Positions 32,962-45,342 of a stretch of 64,000 bases of DNA are shown piece by piece; the stretch's first letter is position 1; each line of letters begins with the position of its first letter. The position numbers and the translations under genes were made by a program. The notes under the pieces were generated by a model. The model did no database searches, had not been told where the DNA came from, and worked only from the letters and a program-made list of their open reading frames with translations. The stretch is from Ilyonectria destructans. Its lineage: Eukaryota > Ascomycota > Sordariomycetes > Hypocreales > Nectriaceae. The stretch is taken from positions 2,666,001 to 2,730,000 of the forward strand of contig JAHEWK010000008.1 in the NCBI GenBank assembly GCA_020740775.1, read 5' to 3'.

Positions 32962-33885
32962 ATGTACCCCGCAGCACCCGCTTTCAAGGGCACCATGCGC
33001 CTCGCCCAGCTCTCTGATGTGCCACGCATCGGCGTCGTTGCTGCTGCTGCATTCTACCATTCGTCATAGTTCGTGTACGAAAGGCCCTACTATTCTCAGT
33101 ATCCCTTGGAAACACTGGCCAGTTACAGAAAGTCCTTCCGGAGCGCAATTCTCGATCCTGATTCCGTCGTTCTCGTTGTTGAGGATACCTTGAACGAGAC
33201 TGAGGTCGCCTCTGTCTACGCCGCTCTTTCAGGAGTATACCCATCTTTTGAACAGCAAATCCCAAAACATCTTCTTGATCAGAACAAAGCCGTTGTGGCC
33301 GTTGATAGCTTCGCGCTTGCCCCAAACTCCAGCCGCCGGGGCCAGTTCCAGCCTCATGGTAAGTTGCCATGGAACCCACACCCCCTTTCTCAGCACCCAG
33401 TGCTAACTCTGGCAGGGGACAACTCTGAAGCGCCCGACGACCCTGTGTCTAACCGGGACAAAAATAGCACAGCATCAACCAATATGGAGGAGGTTCTGCA
33501 TCCACAGGAGGTCGAGTAAGCATTCGTGAGCCGTTCTGTACGTGACATACGCTTACGCTTATGACTGTTGCGCGCTACAACCTTCAATGGCCGCAGGGTT
33601 ATCGACATGATGGTCACTCATCCCGCGTACTGGCGGAGAGGCCATGCAACCCTAGCTGCAGAATGGTTCATCCATCTTGCCAGACACGATCAGATCGATC
33701 TGGGAGTGGCCGCGGCACCGATGGGGAAGGCACTGTTCACACATTTGGGTTTCACCGAGGCGAAGACGGTTGAGATCCCGGGGTATGATGACCACCCTGG
33801 TCCTATCTATGCGTGGCTTGGACTTCGGGATGTAAAGGTAGAGGAGTCTGGCTCAACAACGGACAAGACTTCTGCAGAATTGTAA
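32962..33885 (+). pseudogene. GNAT-family N-acetyltransferase with an early in-frame TAG
   Basis: Exons 32962-33358, 33415-33515 and 33597-33885 join in frame from ATG 32962, except for TAG at codon 36 (33067-33069). The frame continues directly on both sides: GVVAAAAFYHSS, stop, FVYERPYYSQYP. The third exon has the GNAT acetyl-CoA-binding motif HPAYWRRGHATLAAEW and the C-terminal LFTHLGFTEAKTVEIPGY. The middle exon encodes an acidic, low-complexity linker. This type acetylates small amines or protein N-termini; the substrate is unknown. TAG could arise from CAG by one C-to-T change in a CpA context. Starting at a later codon (no early ATG follows) would lose the first strand and helix. The 5' flank is duplicated about 900 bp upstream. 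Confidence 0.72.
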
Positions 33886-34083
33886 TATGGTTGAGAATAT
33901 GACTCAACAATCTCCCGACCAGAACTAGGGTGTGCCAGTCATGAAACGAGATGGAACCCCGACATAACCGCTAAAGCATGATGTGTCATGTGGCTTCGAT
34001 ACTTGGCAAAAACTGGATACTGTGTGAATGTTCATAAATCTAACTTGCTACTATAATTACAGACGCTTGAATGGCCAATTCGC

Positions 34084-35581
34084 TTAAGCAATGGGCTCGC
34101 AGGTGAAGACACCGCGCACAGTACCGTCGCGGAACTGCATGATCTAAAAAGGAATCAGTATTGGATAGCGAGCAAAGAGGATCGGAGTAACTTACAATAT
34201 CATCGATACTGGCGTAGGTGCCGCCGACAAGGACGATCATTCCAATGATGAAGATCAGGGCGTTGGCAATGGCCAAGGGCAGGTTCTCCTTGGAGTACCA
34301 GGGGCCCTTGCAGATGAGCATGAACCACATGATGGCGGGGAAGTAGAAGGTGAATCCGGAGATGAAGAGCGACGAAGAGATGGAGAGAAGGTCGCTGAAG
34401 AAGGGGATGGACTCGGCGATGATGAAGGCAATGATGGTGATGACGGTGATGAGAGCCAACCAGGTGATCCACCCCATCTTGGTGTTGATGTAGCGGATGA
34501 TGGAGTCCTTGAACACGCGAGCGTGAAGGTAACGGCTAACGACGGTGGTGTTGATGGATCCCGAGATGAAGATGACGGGAAGGGCGATACCGAAAGCGAT
34601 CTTGGAGATGAGATCACCGGCCGAGAGGAGAGCGGGGGACTTGACATCGGCGCCGACAAAAGCATAGATGAGAGCACCGGTCAGGGTGTAGATGGCAATC
34701 TCAATGAGTCCGAGGGCCCAGATAGACTTGACAAAGTCCTGGGGAGTGTGCATCTCGTCCATGAAGGAGAACTGGCAGACGGCGAAGGAGTAGGCGAAGA
34801 CGATGTTGGTGATGGCGATGAAAGCCTCGGTGAAGGTGAGGCCATCCTTGGGCCAGGCGGACCAGTCGACGGAAGAGAGACCGCCGGGCGCATCTCCAGC
34901 CTTGATACCAGTGGCGATGATGGTGATGCCGACGGCCAGGGCGATGGAGACGAAGTCGATGTAGCCGAGAATGGCGACTTCGGCGAAGGAGGGCGGGATG
35001 GCGATGATGAGGAGGATAATGGCAGAGACGACACCGAAGGCGACGGAGCAAGCGCCGTTGTCAGTGATGTTCAGGAAGGCAATGGTACCAGTCAAGCAGT
35101 GGGATCCGACGAGGAAGATGAGTTGCAGGGAGAACATGACACCGACCAGCTCGTAACCGAACTTGCCCATCATGAGTTGACCGGCATCAGCATAGTGGGA
35201 GACGTGGGGGTAGGCCAGCTTGACCTGACCAACGACGTAACTGGTGTAGATGGCAACGAGACCGAGACCAACGCAGAGGATGGTACCGGCAACCATGCCC
35301 AGGGTAGCAAAGGCAGAAGGGAGACTGAGACAGCCGAGGGCGATGGCCTCGACGATCAGCACGACGGTGAGACGCTTCCAGCCGAGACGGTGGAAGTGGG
35401 CGTTGCCCTCGGCGGCCTTTTGCTTCTCAAGGTCGGCGCGGGTGCGCTCGTCGAGCTCGGCGACCTCGCCCACGGCAGTGTTGTCGAACATGATGTCCTG
35501 CTGGGCAGGAGTCTCCTTGGGCTTTTCGTGGCTCTTGCGGTCTGACGAGTCGTTGGCAGACGAGTGCAAAATGTGGTCCAT
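34084..35581 (-). CDS. amino-acid permease (AAAP/Aa_trans family, Mtr-like)
   Basis: Starts at ATG 35581 (MDHILHSSANDSSDRK); the frame stays open upstream to 35710 but those 43 codons look like leader sequence. One intron near the 3' end (about 34148-34196) joins ASIDDI to a short tail ending at TAA 34084-34086. About 100 hydrophilic residues precede eleven probable membrane helices, beginning with a GWKRLTVVLIVEAIALG helix. The family signature region LPSAFATLGMVAGTI follows. It resembles fungal neutral/aromatic amino-acid permeases related to Neurospora Mtr: a proton-coupled importer at the plasma membrane. Codon use is strongly GC-biased, and this creates long false frames on the other strand. 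The gene is intact. Confidence 0.92.
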
Positions 35582-36101
35582 GATGGGTGAGAGATGGGGG
35601 GGTGTGAGAGGAGTGGCAAGACTGGATAAGTGGGTGGAGGGGGGAGGCCCAGTTGATATGGGTCTTGAATAGGTCAATCGAGTGAAGAGAGTGAGAGTGT
35701 GGGAAAACAATGGGTGGAAGAGGGGAGGTTGGAGGGTTTATGTAGTTGGAAGCTCTATGTAGGACGAGGCCTTAAGGATGGGGTGGAGGGGGGGAGATAA
35801 AGAGAGAGAGCTGGAGACACACAGGACTGACAGATGAACAGAACGGGACAGGCCAAAGGGTTTCGTACCGAGAGTGAGACCGAACTCTGTCGTCGAGGGC
35901 ACCGGTGGGTCGAAGCCAGGCGGATCCACCGCGGGTGCTCTGGATAACCGCTTTGGGGACCGCTTTGAGGAGAATGGAGGCATCTCAACACGGAGAACCC
36001 TGTTCGCGAGGCATGATGCTACTCCGGAGTAGGCATCGAGTAGGCATCATGTAGCCACGATGATGATGACGGCCCCGGGGTCGGACTCCAGAACCCCAGG
36101 A

Positions 36102-36320
36102 ATCCCCGCAGGGTTGATTGGAGCGAGAGGGTATTTCGAAGGGGTAATGGAAACCGGCGACGGAATCACGGGCATCCCCACAGAGTTGATTGGAGCGATT
36201 GGGAGCGGACGAGTATTGAAGGGGTAATGGAAACTGGTTGAGGGATTGCGGGATCACAGGCCTCCCCACAGAGTTGATGGTTGAATGGAGCCAACGAGTA
36301 TCGAAGGGGTAATAGAAACC
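36102..36320. repeat. three-copy imperfect minisatellite (about 58-89 bp units)
   Basis: Units start TCCCCRCAGRGTTGAT at about 36102, 36174 and 36263, and each contains GAAGGGGTAATRGAAAC. Length varies by insertions inside the unit. Confidence 0.75.
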
Positions 36321-37309
36321 AGGTCAACAGCGTTGGTGCCGAAAGCCGACTCCCTGCTTGCCTGTTTCTCCGCGATGAGAAGAAGCCTGGCCAAAAACTT
36401 GGTGGATCACCATTTACAGGCCCAATTCCGTTTACCTAATGCGGGCCCGGCAGTGCTACGACGGAGCCTCCACAGAGCCGCAACGCCGGCCTCTGCTTGG
36501 CTGGGCGCGCGTTGCGATGTGTCAGGGAAACGGCGACGGAGCCGCGCACAGAAGAAACTGGATCCAGAAAAAGAGGAGCCAAGCGGTGGGAAATGCGTCC
36601 ACTGTTGGCTGTGGCCCTGGGGAAACAAGAGACGCGAGCCATGGATCACGATGGATGAGGCAAAAAAAGGCGACGAGCAGACGGACCGCGGTGGGCTGTC
36701 GGGCTCCATCATCCCCATACACCTAAACGGCTTCTCCGCAGAGTGAGTTTGAGATTGGGTTGGGGAGCGTGGTAGTTTTTACGTCAACATGCTGGTCGGG
36801 CGCGCGTGTGTTGCGGTGGGAAGGTCTAGATTGCGCAAGAGAGGAGACTCACAGACTCACCTTTCGCGTTGGCGACTCTCTTTCACGCGTCGGTCGGGCG
36901 AAACAAGATTCTCTCTCTCTCAAGAAAGAAAAACACGGCGCTCCGGAGCTTCACTGCGGCGGGCGCCAAGACGGAGACCCGGCGTTGCAACGACGGCGCG
37001 TCGTCCGGTGCTGGGACGGAAAATTCTGCACCGGGCTCGCCGAGAGCGCTCCGAGCACAGAGAGGGCGAATCGACTGACGCGCAGCCGCCATCTCGTCAG
37101 CCCTGGGTTGGAAGTGTTCTCGAAGGCCGCTAGTCAGGGGTTGCGAGGTGCGGGGGATTACTGCATCATGTGGATGTGGATGCGGATGTGGTGAGAGAAG
37201 AGAGGAGTGGAAGTGAGGTCAGGGATACAAGGGGCAGCCGCTGTGAGGCCTGTGAACTGTGAGGTCTGTGATGGAAGCCAGTGGGGAATCATCTACAGTG
37301 GACTTGAGT

Positions 37310-37357
37310 GGACAGACAAGATGCTTCAGTGGGCTTCAGTGGGCTTCAGTGGACCGC
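37310..37357. repeat. short tandem repeat of GGGCTTCAGT
   Basis: Three to four tandem copies of a 10-bp word (CTTCAGTGGG) just after related CAGTGGACTTGAGTGGAC sequence. Confidence 0.6.
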
Positions 37358-40300
37358 CCCAACGCACTGGCTGACCCGAATCTGTCTGTCCCGTCCGTCT
37401 CCCAGATCATCCTCTCCGTCCAGCCTGATTGGCCGTCTTTGTACGAGCCAGAGCGACAAACGAGGCCAGGGTTTTGTCATCTCGTGTGTCCACTGGGGAG
37501 AGCCCCTGAGAATCTCTATCCTGGGTCATCTACCCGTACTCAGTCAGGTATCGTGATGGCCTCGACGTCCCATGTCCATGCAGTAGACAGACATCAAGAC
37601 GTACATACAGATACTACGTTGACAGCCCGAAGGAAAGAAAACAAACACCCACTCACCCCAAAAGACCACTCACACCACACCAAAAAAACAACCCCATCAT
37701 CGCCTTCGCCTGCCCAGACCGTCTCCCAGTGGTACGATCATCCATGACCCGATCCGTCCGCTCCTCGCCCCTCGCCGCCACCCACCCTAGCCACGCCGAT
37801 CTGCGTCTACATCATCACTCATCACCACCACCACCCCCCCGACTCTTCCCGTCCGGAGCTAACTCACCTAGGGAGGTCCTCGAGCCCATTGTGCGCCTTC
37901 TCCCGTAGCGGCTCCATCAGGGGCGCGTTTGGCCCTTGAGTCCGGCGTTCGGTGGCTTGATTCCATGCGCCTTTTCTAGAAGAATGAAGACAATACTGGC
38001 CAATGCCGCCCAATCAGTTCACTGCCGCTTCCACTGGTGTAACCCACCCGGGATGCGAAACTGCAGTAGCAGCGTTGCGGCCCGCCATGCCATCTCATCG
38101 CATCGTTGCCATCCCCCCCCCCCCCCGAATGTCCCGAAAGTCCCGAACGTTGGCGTCTTGCACCGCAAAATGCAGTGTAAATCGCCTTTAATTCTTCATA
38201 CAGCCTAGTCCTTTGCCAAGCCCAATCTTCTGCGTCTTCCATGCCGTCTTCTCTTACATAGTAATTGCATTGTACATGAACTGCGACCACCCTTGCACAG
38301 ACTCCCAATGCTTCTCCCAATTGCCCGCGCTTTGTCCCCCGATCGCCCACGCATTTCGCCTTCTTCTCACGCCTTTTCTCCGTCCTCACGCCCTGTGTCC
38401 ACGCGCCCTGTGCTCACGCCCTTCACCCACGCGCCTCTGGCCACAACGCGGTTGTAACTCCCGCCCGACGACCAAACTCTCTACCCGGCATCCCCGGGAT
38501 GGTAGGCTACTCGGAACCGGCAGCGCAAACACGCAGACAGACGAGAAAAGAGCGGGCTTCAGAGATAAAAATCGCCATATTTTGCAATCCTCCTGATTCA
38601 TCCTATGTGGTAAACGGTATTCATTAAATCCAGTCAATCAACCCGCCTGCCATTGGTCGCGCCCACCCTCGTCGTAGATATCGCCTGCGGGCCTGGCCGC
38701 TGGGGACCTTGTGGAGAGTCTGGAGATGTCCACAGCGAGAGATGCTCTCGTTCGTCCACGGCTTGCACAGCAGGATATCGATCTCTGATAAGATCTCATT
38801 TCTAATACCATTATGAGTGTGAAATTGTCCCGCGAGCGAATCCTCATCCTGCTTCACTGGAGCACCGTTTCATTCGGCCCGCAACCTTCGCAAGGGACCA
38901 TCCTAGACCCTCCGACGAGCTATCCACAACGACTCCGCTGCTTACGACCCCGTGCTTTCCATTTAGTCATATAAACTCTCGCCTACCGCCCATTTGCCTC
39001 CCAGAGGGCCCGAATCCCTGCCCCCTTGGGCTTCCAGTCTGAGCTTCCCTCTTGCGGAGTGAAATTGACTCAGGGTCTCGCCCGAGCTGTTGGTCTTTGG
39101 CATTTGTCGTGTGTGTTCTGCATGCCCCGCCACGGGGCCGCCCACTGACCACCATACGAGGATTCCATGTCTTGCCAGTGTTTATTATTAATGCCTCTCC
39201 ACGGTTCATTATACTTTGCCTTGACACTGCGCATAAATCGTCTTGGCGTGGTATGCTAACATGGTGAAACCTTTAGCTGAAGGTATTCTTGGAACCTAGT
39301 TCCAGGCACCGGACATTGAACGGAGTGGTTATCACGGCTTCGCCGGCCGCCATCAGGCTTCCGCTCGACGTCCTCGTATTGGTCAGCTTCATCCCCGAAA
39401 CGAGACTAAGGTGCCAGTTTTCAAGCTATCATGGCTTCAAATAAGCATGCTCTCCGGGGTAAACTAAGATACTGCCAAGAAACTGTGACTAACAATAACA
39501 CCCACGATAATTTCTCGTAACTTTCCATAGACACCTCAGCTAAGGGGTCATCCGACCCGAATCACCATGTCATCAGAGTGTGCTTCAGCAGCATGGCTTG
39601 TACTGATGTAGTATTATGCCTGTGTAAACAAGCCATGCAAGGTCACTCTAGATTGGTGCTGACTATGTCACAATGTCACGTAGACTACCAGTTCTCCATA
39701 GTCCGTTAAACTAGGACGTACAATCCCAAAATCTCTGATTGTATAGGGTAGCGCCGGTCACCACCAACGTCAGATACTTGGACCATAGAAGGGGTTGATT
39801 AAAGCGGTAGATGAAGGATGAATGAGATCTTCCGTTAGAAATATGGAACATATTCCTTGGGGAGACAAAATTGGGAATAATTAAGCAGAATCGTAGTTGA
39901 ATGGACAAACAGACGTATGGTTTGTGACCCAAGCAGCCCAGCCTTGAGCTCCTTGACAAGTGTCCAGATTTCTCAACATTACGTACATCTATATCCAGAT
40001 TTTCCAATAGAAGTTGTCGGACCTTCATACGACGTGCCACTAAACTTGATTTTGAGCCGTGAATTTTTGATCAACTGACTGAGGTTGGTCTAACACCTAA
40101 TTCTCTTCCAACCTCTAAGAACGTCTGAGACAATTGCAGCATGCTAAATCCCACGGCCTTTTCCACATAGCATAAGTCGTCTCCTCAATCATGGTGGCCG
40201 TCAAAGGCAATTTCCTGTTCCTGCGCGTTAATGTCTTGGCGGTTGAAGCGATTGGCGGGCTTTTCCGCAGGCGCCCGGATTAGGCAAATGCCCGTCGGGT

Positions 40301-40921
40301 TGATCTTCGCCAAGGACGTCGAGTGAGTTCGGTGGTCGGGCCGACCAGCAGATGAATGCAACATGTTCATGGCCGTGCCAGAACTCAGACTTTCTGTACA
40401 AAGTCTCCCATTCTTTTCGGTGTAATGTCGTCTGCGAGCGACTGCGCCCAGATTGTGGGTTGATTGATGTCGCATCATCAATTAAGCCGGGTGGGTTTTA
40501 ACGGAATGTTTTCTCCGTTGTTGAAAGTTGAAGCGACTAATGGTAAATGCAAGCAAAACATGAGAAAACAGTTAACTCACGAGTCCAAGTAAAGGTGCCT
40601 TCGCTAAATTGGAAAATCTCAACATGACTGGATTGTATATGTGGGTAAAGCCCAGGCTCCGGCGCAAGGTTAACCCAGTCAGCGGATGTATCGCTGTTCA
40701 ATGAAATCAAGTGGACTACAGACAATGAGGATAAGATATAATTTAATTGCCAAAATAGGCTCTAGCTAGAATAAATACGTTACATTTACACTCGACTTCG
40801 AACTTGTTAGGAGTGCTCCCCTGGCGAACCTGCAACCGCTGTGCCTCGAAGAGAGTACACTGGTGGATGGATTCTAGTACTCTCGCCTGTCCCCATGAGT
40901 CCCTATGCCAATGGAACTATC

Positions 40922-42400
40922 TTAGTTGCAGGTGGTGGTGCTGAACTGCCTGCAAGGGAATCCTTCGTAGTTTCTGTTGCAGTACTTCAAGTTATTGGTC
41001 AAGGTCTTGATGTCGCAGATGGGCATGTTGCTGAAACCAGGAGTGCGCGTGCCAGCCTCGAAGATGATGTTGCCATTGTTGCCGTTGCCGTCAATGGCTT
41101 CCGAGTTCTCGGGCATCTGGTAGCCGTTCTGGTTGCCATTCAACTTGTAGCCGTCCCACGAGCTGATGACGATGTCGTCGAGAGTCACGCCACCCCACTC
41201 CTCGCCCTTGAGGTTGTCGTAGGTGCCGCCGGGGAGGCTGTTGATCTTCCAGTCAATGAGATTGCCCATGTTGTTTCTGTACTCGGGAGTGCCGACGTAG
41301 AAGATCTTGTTGTCGTAGCAGACGTGGATTTGAGCGGCCGTGGAGTCGTCGATGTGGCCAGCAAGGTCCCCCTCGCCGGCGGAGGAGCAGGCGTTGTCCG
41401 TGGCAAGGATGAAAGGAGAGAACTCGCCGGGAGCCACCTTCCAAGCGGCGGGGATCATCTTGGTATAGACAATCTTCTGGCCCTCGTCCTTGAGAGTGGC
41501 GAGATCAGTGCCGGTAGGAACAGCGCCTTGCATGCCGTCCTGGATGAGACCGTACAGGGTGTTGAGAGTGCCAACCTCGCCAGAGAAGATCTTGTTGACG
41601 TAGGCGGCCTCGGCTTCCATCCACTTGCCGACAAACTTGCCCATGGCTTCGGTCAGGTCGTTTTGCAAGTCGGCAGCGGTGGGGATGTGATCACGGGAGA
41701 TGGAGATGGCAAACGTAACAGCGGCGTTGAAGGAATCCTTGGCAACGCCTCGCCAGTCCTCGTTGTCGCTGTTGAAGATCTTGGCCGTCTTGATGACCGT
41801 GTTCCAACTGTAGGCAGAGGCGACGCCAATAACTAAAGCGAACGACGAGAGAATCTCTCGCAGAACCACGGACGAGTCCGAGATCTGGGGAGCAAAGGTC
41901 TCGGTGAACTTGCCCATGGAGTTTTGCATCTGGTTCATGGCGGAGTCGAGGCCATTGTAGCGGTTCTGGTGGACCTGGTGGATGGCGACGAAGGAGTTGA
42001 GGATCAGATAACCAGCCGGGAACGAGGTATCGTCACACTGGACCATGGTGTTGCAAGTGCCGTCTCCAACATCCTGGCAGTTCATGTGCTCAGGGCCATG
42101 GAAGAAGTTGCTGACACTCATGGGGAAGGGCAGGACGGTCTGGCCAGTGCCTGCGGGATCCGAGTTCCACGAGTTGGCCACGGCGGACCAGGCGCTGGTG
42201 GTGTCGACGGCGTTCCAGCGAACATCGGGGAGGTAGGAAGCGTCGGTGATTTCAGTTACTGAGCATGTTGCGTCAGACCAAATCACTGCACGATCCTTGA
42301 CCCGGGAGAAGCCGACATCTGAGGAACCGGACTTGGGGACGGGCGAGGAGAGGACGGAGGTGAGGAGGGAAAGGGAAACCAAAGACTTGAGGGCGGCCAT
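40922..42400 (-). CDS. secreted protein of unknown function (492 aa)
   Basis: An intronless frame from ATG 42400. Residues 1 to about 19 (LVSLSLLTSVLSS) form a signal peptide with likely cleavage near SSPVP. The mature protein has about ten cysteines, including C-terminal YCNRNYEGFPCRQFSTTTCN, so disulphides and extracellular location are likely. A helical middle (residues 150-290) carries PAGYLILNSFVAIHQVHQNR and a hydrophobic ALVIGVASAYSW helix. The C-terminal third is Gly/Asn-rich with short beta-type segments. I do not recognise a named catalytic domain; it resembles a conserved but uncharacterised fungal secreted family. Third-position GC bias suggests strong expression. A TATAAATA word lies about 95 bases upstream of the ATG. 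Confidence 0.88.
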   Translation of the reverse strand: MAALKSLVSLSLLTSVLSSPVPKSGSSDVGFSRVKDRAVIWSDATCSVTEITDASYLPDVRWNAVDTTSAWSAVANSWNSDPAGTGQTVLPFPMSVSNFFHGPEHMNCQDVGDGTCNTMVQCDDTSFPAGYLILNSFVAIHQVHQNRYNGLDSAMNQMQNSMGKFTETFAPQISDSSVVLREILSSFALVIGVASAYSWNTVIKTAKIFNSDNEDWRGVAKDSFNAAVTFAISISRDHIPTAADLQNDLTEAMGKFVGKWMEAEAAYVNKIFSGEVGTLNTLYGLIQDGMQGAVPTGTDLATLKDEGQKIVYTKMIPAAWKVAPGEFSPFILATDNACSSAGEGDLAGHIDDSTAAQIHVCYDNKIFYVGTPEYRNNMGNLIDWKINSLPGGTYDNLKGEEWGGVTLDDIVISSWDGYKLNGNQNGYQMPENSEAIDGNGNNGNIIFEAGTRTPGFSNMPICDIKTLTNNLKYCNRNYEGFPCRQFSTTTCN

Positions 42401-42497
42401 TGTAGTTGTTGGAGTTGAGGAGTTGCTCTGGAGGTTGTTGTATCTCTTGATGTTCTGGCTGTGGATTGAAGATGGCTTTGAGTCGGGAGTTTGATGG

Positions 42498-42505
42498 TAT
42501 TTATA
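42498..42505 (-). promoter_or_regulatory. TATA-like box of the secreted-protein gene
   Basis: TATAAATA on the minus strand, 98-105 bases before the ATG at 42400. Confidence 0.4.
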
Positions 42506-45342
42506 CAGACATTCACTCCTAGCAACTTAGAACTTGTTAATAGTTACAAAGAACCGTGTACTATCCATCGCCTCCACATGCACTCTTCGTATGCCCTCAA
42601 AGACTCAAGACGCAGCTCTCGTATATTCACCAGATCCTTTATTTTTAGGGTAGCCATGGAGCTACTTTGCTGAATATGCACCTTATTCAGGATGACTGAG
42701 CCGTAGGATCAAAGGTCGAAGGATTTTAGTCTCCAAGGAATCGTACATCTAGTGGCCTGTCTTAAATGTAGGATTTTGGAAAATGCGTTGACGGACCTAG
42801 CATTTGCCAGGACGCGCCCACGTGGGCTCGTGGGGCTGACGATCTTGACGAAGTAAGGTTTGGGAACAACGCAATAGGATGTTTGGGGGCCGCAGGGATA
42901 GAGATGCCCCTGTAATTTCGCTAGGCGCATATTTGTCGGTCGCTTGAATTGGGCAAGACAGCCATCGTTCGGTCTCTGTATGCTGTAGTCGGTTTGTTTC
43001 ATCTCATGTGAGGCTGGGCTGTGGACTCGCGTGAGCTCCGCATGCGTGCATGTGGAGGGATCTTCAACACAGAGGACACAAAACAATGATAACAATCACG
43101 TTGAGATCTTATCTCGTCTAGCAATGAACATCAGGACCGAAGTGGCAAGCAATTAAACAATGGGGTGGCGCACTCCCGCATCACCAATGAACTTGGCTCG
43201 TGGGCCTGGCATTAGCAGCGGAAACCGGGAATGGCCGGTTTCAGCCCTTTTCAGCCTCTTTTTCTCTCTACTAGACCTCAGCCCGCTCCTCGAATGGTAT
43301 GCCGGGACCTAGTTGATCTGACCGAGCACCATGCACGAACCTGCTTCTCACTCTTGGCATGCGCCCAGCTAGTCCGTTTCTTGAGAAACCCAATCCTATG
43401 TACCCCTTGTACTGTTTCATACGTGGAATTGTCCAATTTCACAGTTAGGACGTCACCTATGGTGTTATGACTTAAATTGTCTCTCGTCTAGAATGAATCC
43501 TTCCTACGGATACTTGATTCCCTTTCTCCTTCCTGAGCTGGAGTTCGAATAGAGCACTGGTCGAGTCGGGCGGCCGCCGCATGGGGACAAGAGCGCAATT
43601 AGTTCACTGTGGCGCAGTCCAGCGTCCAACGGCCTTAAAATCACACTGCAGTTCCAGTTGCACCCCTAAAATAGAGTAGATGTTTATTCCTAGCTGCATT
43701 TCTTGACTCGGCCTGGGGTTGAAGGCCTGCAGTAGTCATTGACTTCTTCGTCTTGGAACCTTCTCGGCCTCGATACTTCATCAACCAGCGACCTATAACC
43801 GCGCGTTGAGTGTTATAAATGGTCGTGATGTTGTTACAAACACATTCAAAGATGCAGGAACCGTATCAGGGTCGTTCGACTGGAGGTAACTTTGGATTGA
43901 TTCGCTCTACATTATTCAAAACAAAATACCAGCTTAATAAGAAGGCACCAACATATTGGAGGTTTGCAAGAATACATAAGTTACTATACCCGGCCCAAAT
44001 GTAGAGGCATGTGGTTTAGGGCTTCTACACCCTCGTAACCTGAGTCTAAGACTGTAACACTACACTTCCAATACCTAGCGCCAAAATCATTGTCCCTTCT
44101 CCGGTTTTCACCATTTCCTACTAGGTAGGTGACAATGCCTTCAATCGCCTGGGACCCCAATAAAATTCTGGGCTGGCAGTGTGGCCCTGGGCCCTCTGAG
44201 AAAAGCCACTTTGTCGTCGAGTATGTTATTACAGAAATACGAAAATGTATTTTTTTGCGTAGCACGAACGTTAGGCTTGAAAATTGCTACTAACAAACTC
44301 AACCAGGTTGACAATTCTTCGGCGCCATGGCAAAAGTTCCACGCATAGAGCTGTGTGATCAATTCAAGAGACTGGAATGCTGGAAGATGATACGCGAAAT
44401 TCGCTCGGCCCCAAAACTGACCTATAGGAAATATACGGTACCAGCGCTTCCGGTCTCGCTTTGGAGTTTCAGAACTTCACAACTGGTAGATGACTTGCAG
44501 GCACTTCGGAAGACGAGCTTCCGAGGGCTTTGACTTGGCATTGAAACAGGCAAGGGGTCTTAGAAATCTTTAGGTTGAATCCGAGGCCTCGTCGTTAAAA
44601 TTCTTTAGACTAGTACACTGGCAGGCGATACAAAGCTAGATATTCTGATGAAAACAGATCCCCTATGTAAACTGCGATCTGAATATATTACTATATTTGG
44701 CGCGAAAAGGAAATGAGCTGTATGTGGTTGACTGGGATACTGAATACTTACAGAACCCTGGGGAATTTTACATAGGATAGCAGTTAGTCCGATTTCTCTA
44801 CCGAACATGTCCAATAAGATACATGTCTAAATATTTGGGCTTTTTTAGGTGTACTTGATACCATCAGATAGATCAAAGCCATACAGTATTGACAAATAGT
44901 AGAGACACACATTTAGTACGACACCTAGTACTAGAAGAGACAATAGCTTAGCAGTAAGGTTATTGCACACTGATTTTGCCTTAGAGTTTAATTCAACCCT
45001 CCTGTCTTTAACTTTGATAACTGTAGACAATAACTTTGCTGTCTGCAGGGTAACCTTGATATCTGTAGGTAATAACCTTCTACCTGTGGGCAATAACCGC
45101 GATATCATATAAGAGGGACATCCCTCGTCGTCGAGAGGCCAACTTGCAATCCGGTGAAAGATCTTTCAACAATCAAATCCGTCACAACTTCCACAATGAC
45201 GATCATCCGCAAAGCCATCCAGAAAACGCCAAGAGAAGCCCCAGATACCACATGTCTAAATATATACCCTTCTACCTATAACTCTTGTAACCTCCCGGTC
45301 CATCTAGCTAAGTACATATACACATATAACCAAGGCTTCTCG
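42506..45342. other. gene-free stretch
   Basis: No coding frame was accepted. Short frames near 42709-43095 and 43984-44265 lack domains or conserved-looking blocks. An array of about 22-bp repeats lies at 45005-45105. Confidence 0.5.
45005..45105. repeat. about five tandem imperfect 22-bp units
   Basis: Units begin TAACTTTGATAACTGTAGACAA, then variants TAACTTTGCTGTCTGC, TAACCTTGATATCTGTAGG, TAACCTTCTACCTGTGGG and TAACCGCGATATC. Confidence 0.65.

Larger units (their letters stand above)
35582..40921. other. 5.3-kb gene-free stretch upstream of the permease
   Basis: GC-rich around 35.7-38.6 kb with many overlapping short frames on both strands, none with recognised features. Contains a three-copy minisatellite at 36102-36320, a short repeat at 37310-37357 and a C homopolymer run near 38110-38125. 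A long 5' regulatory region or leader for the permease could account for part of it. Confidence 0.45.

Noticed and set aside
34523..35545. 340-codon frame on the plus strand opposite the permease
   Set aside because: Acidic Gly/Asp/Val-rich mirror of a GC3-biased membrane protein gene; the permease on the other strand is unambiguous.
36102..36320. Possible CRISPR-like array
   Set aside because: Three imperfect, unequal units without regular spacers, in eukaryotic DNA.
36285..37194. Several overlapping GC-rich frames of 100-150 codons
   Set aside because: Open on both strands at once, which follows from GC-rich composition rather than coding.
40841..41836. 331-codon frame opposite the secreted protein gene
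   Set aside because: Val/Ala/Asp-rich antisense shadow of an intact, signal-peptide-bearing gene.
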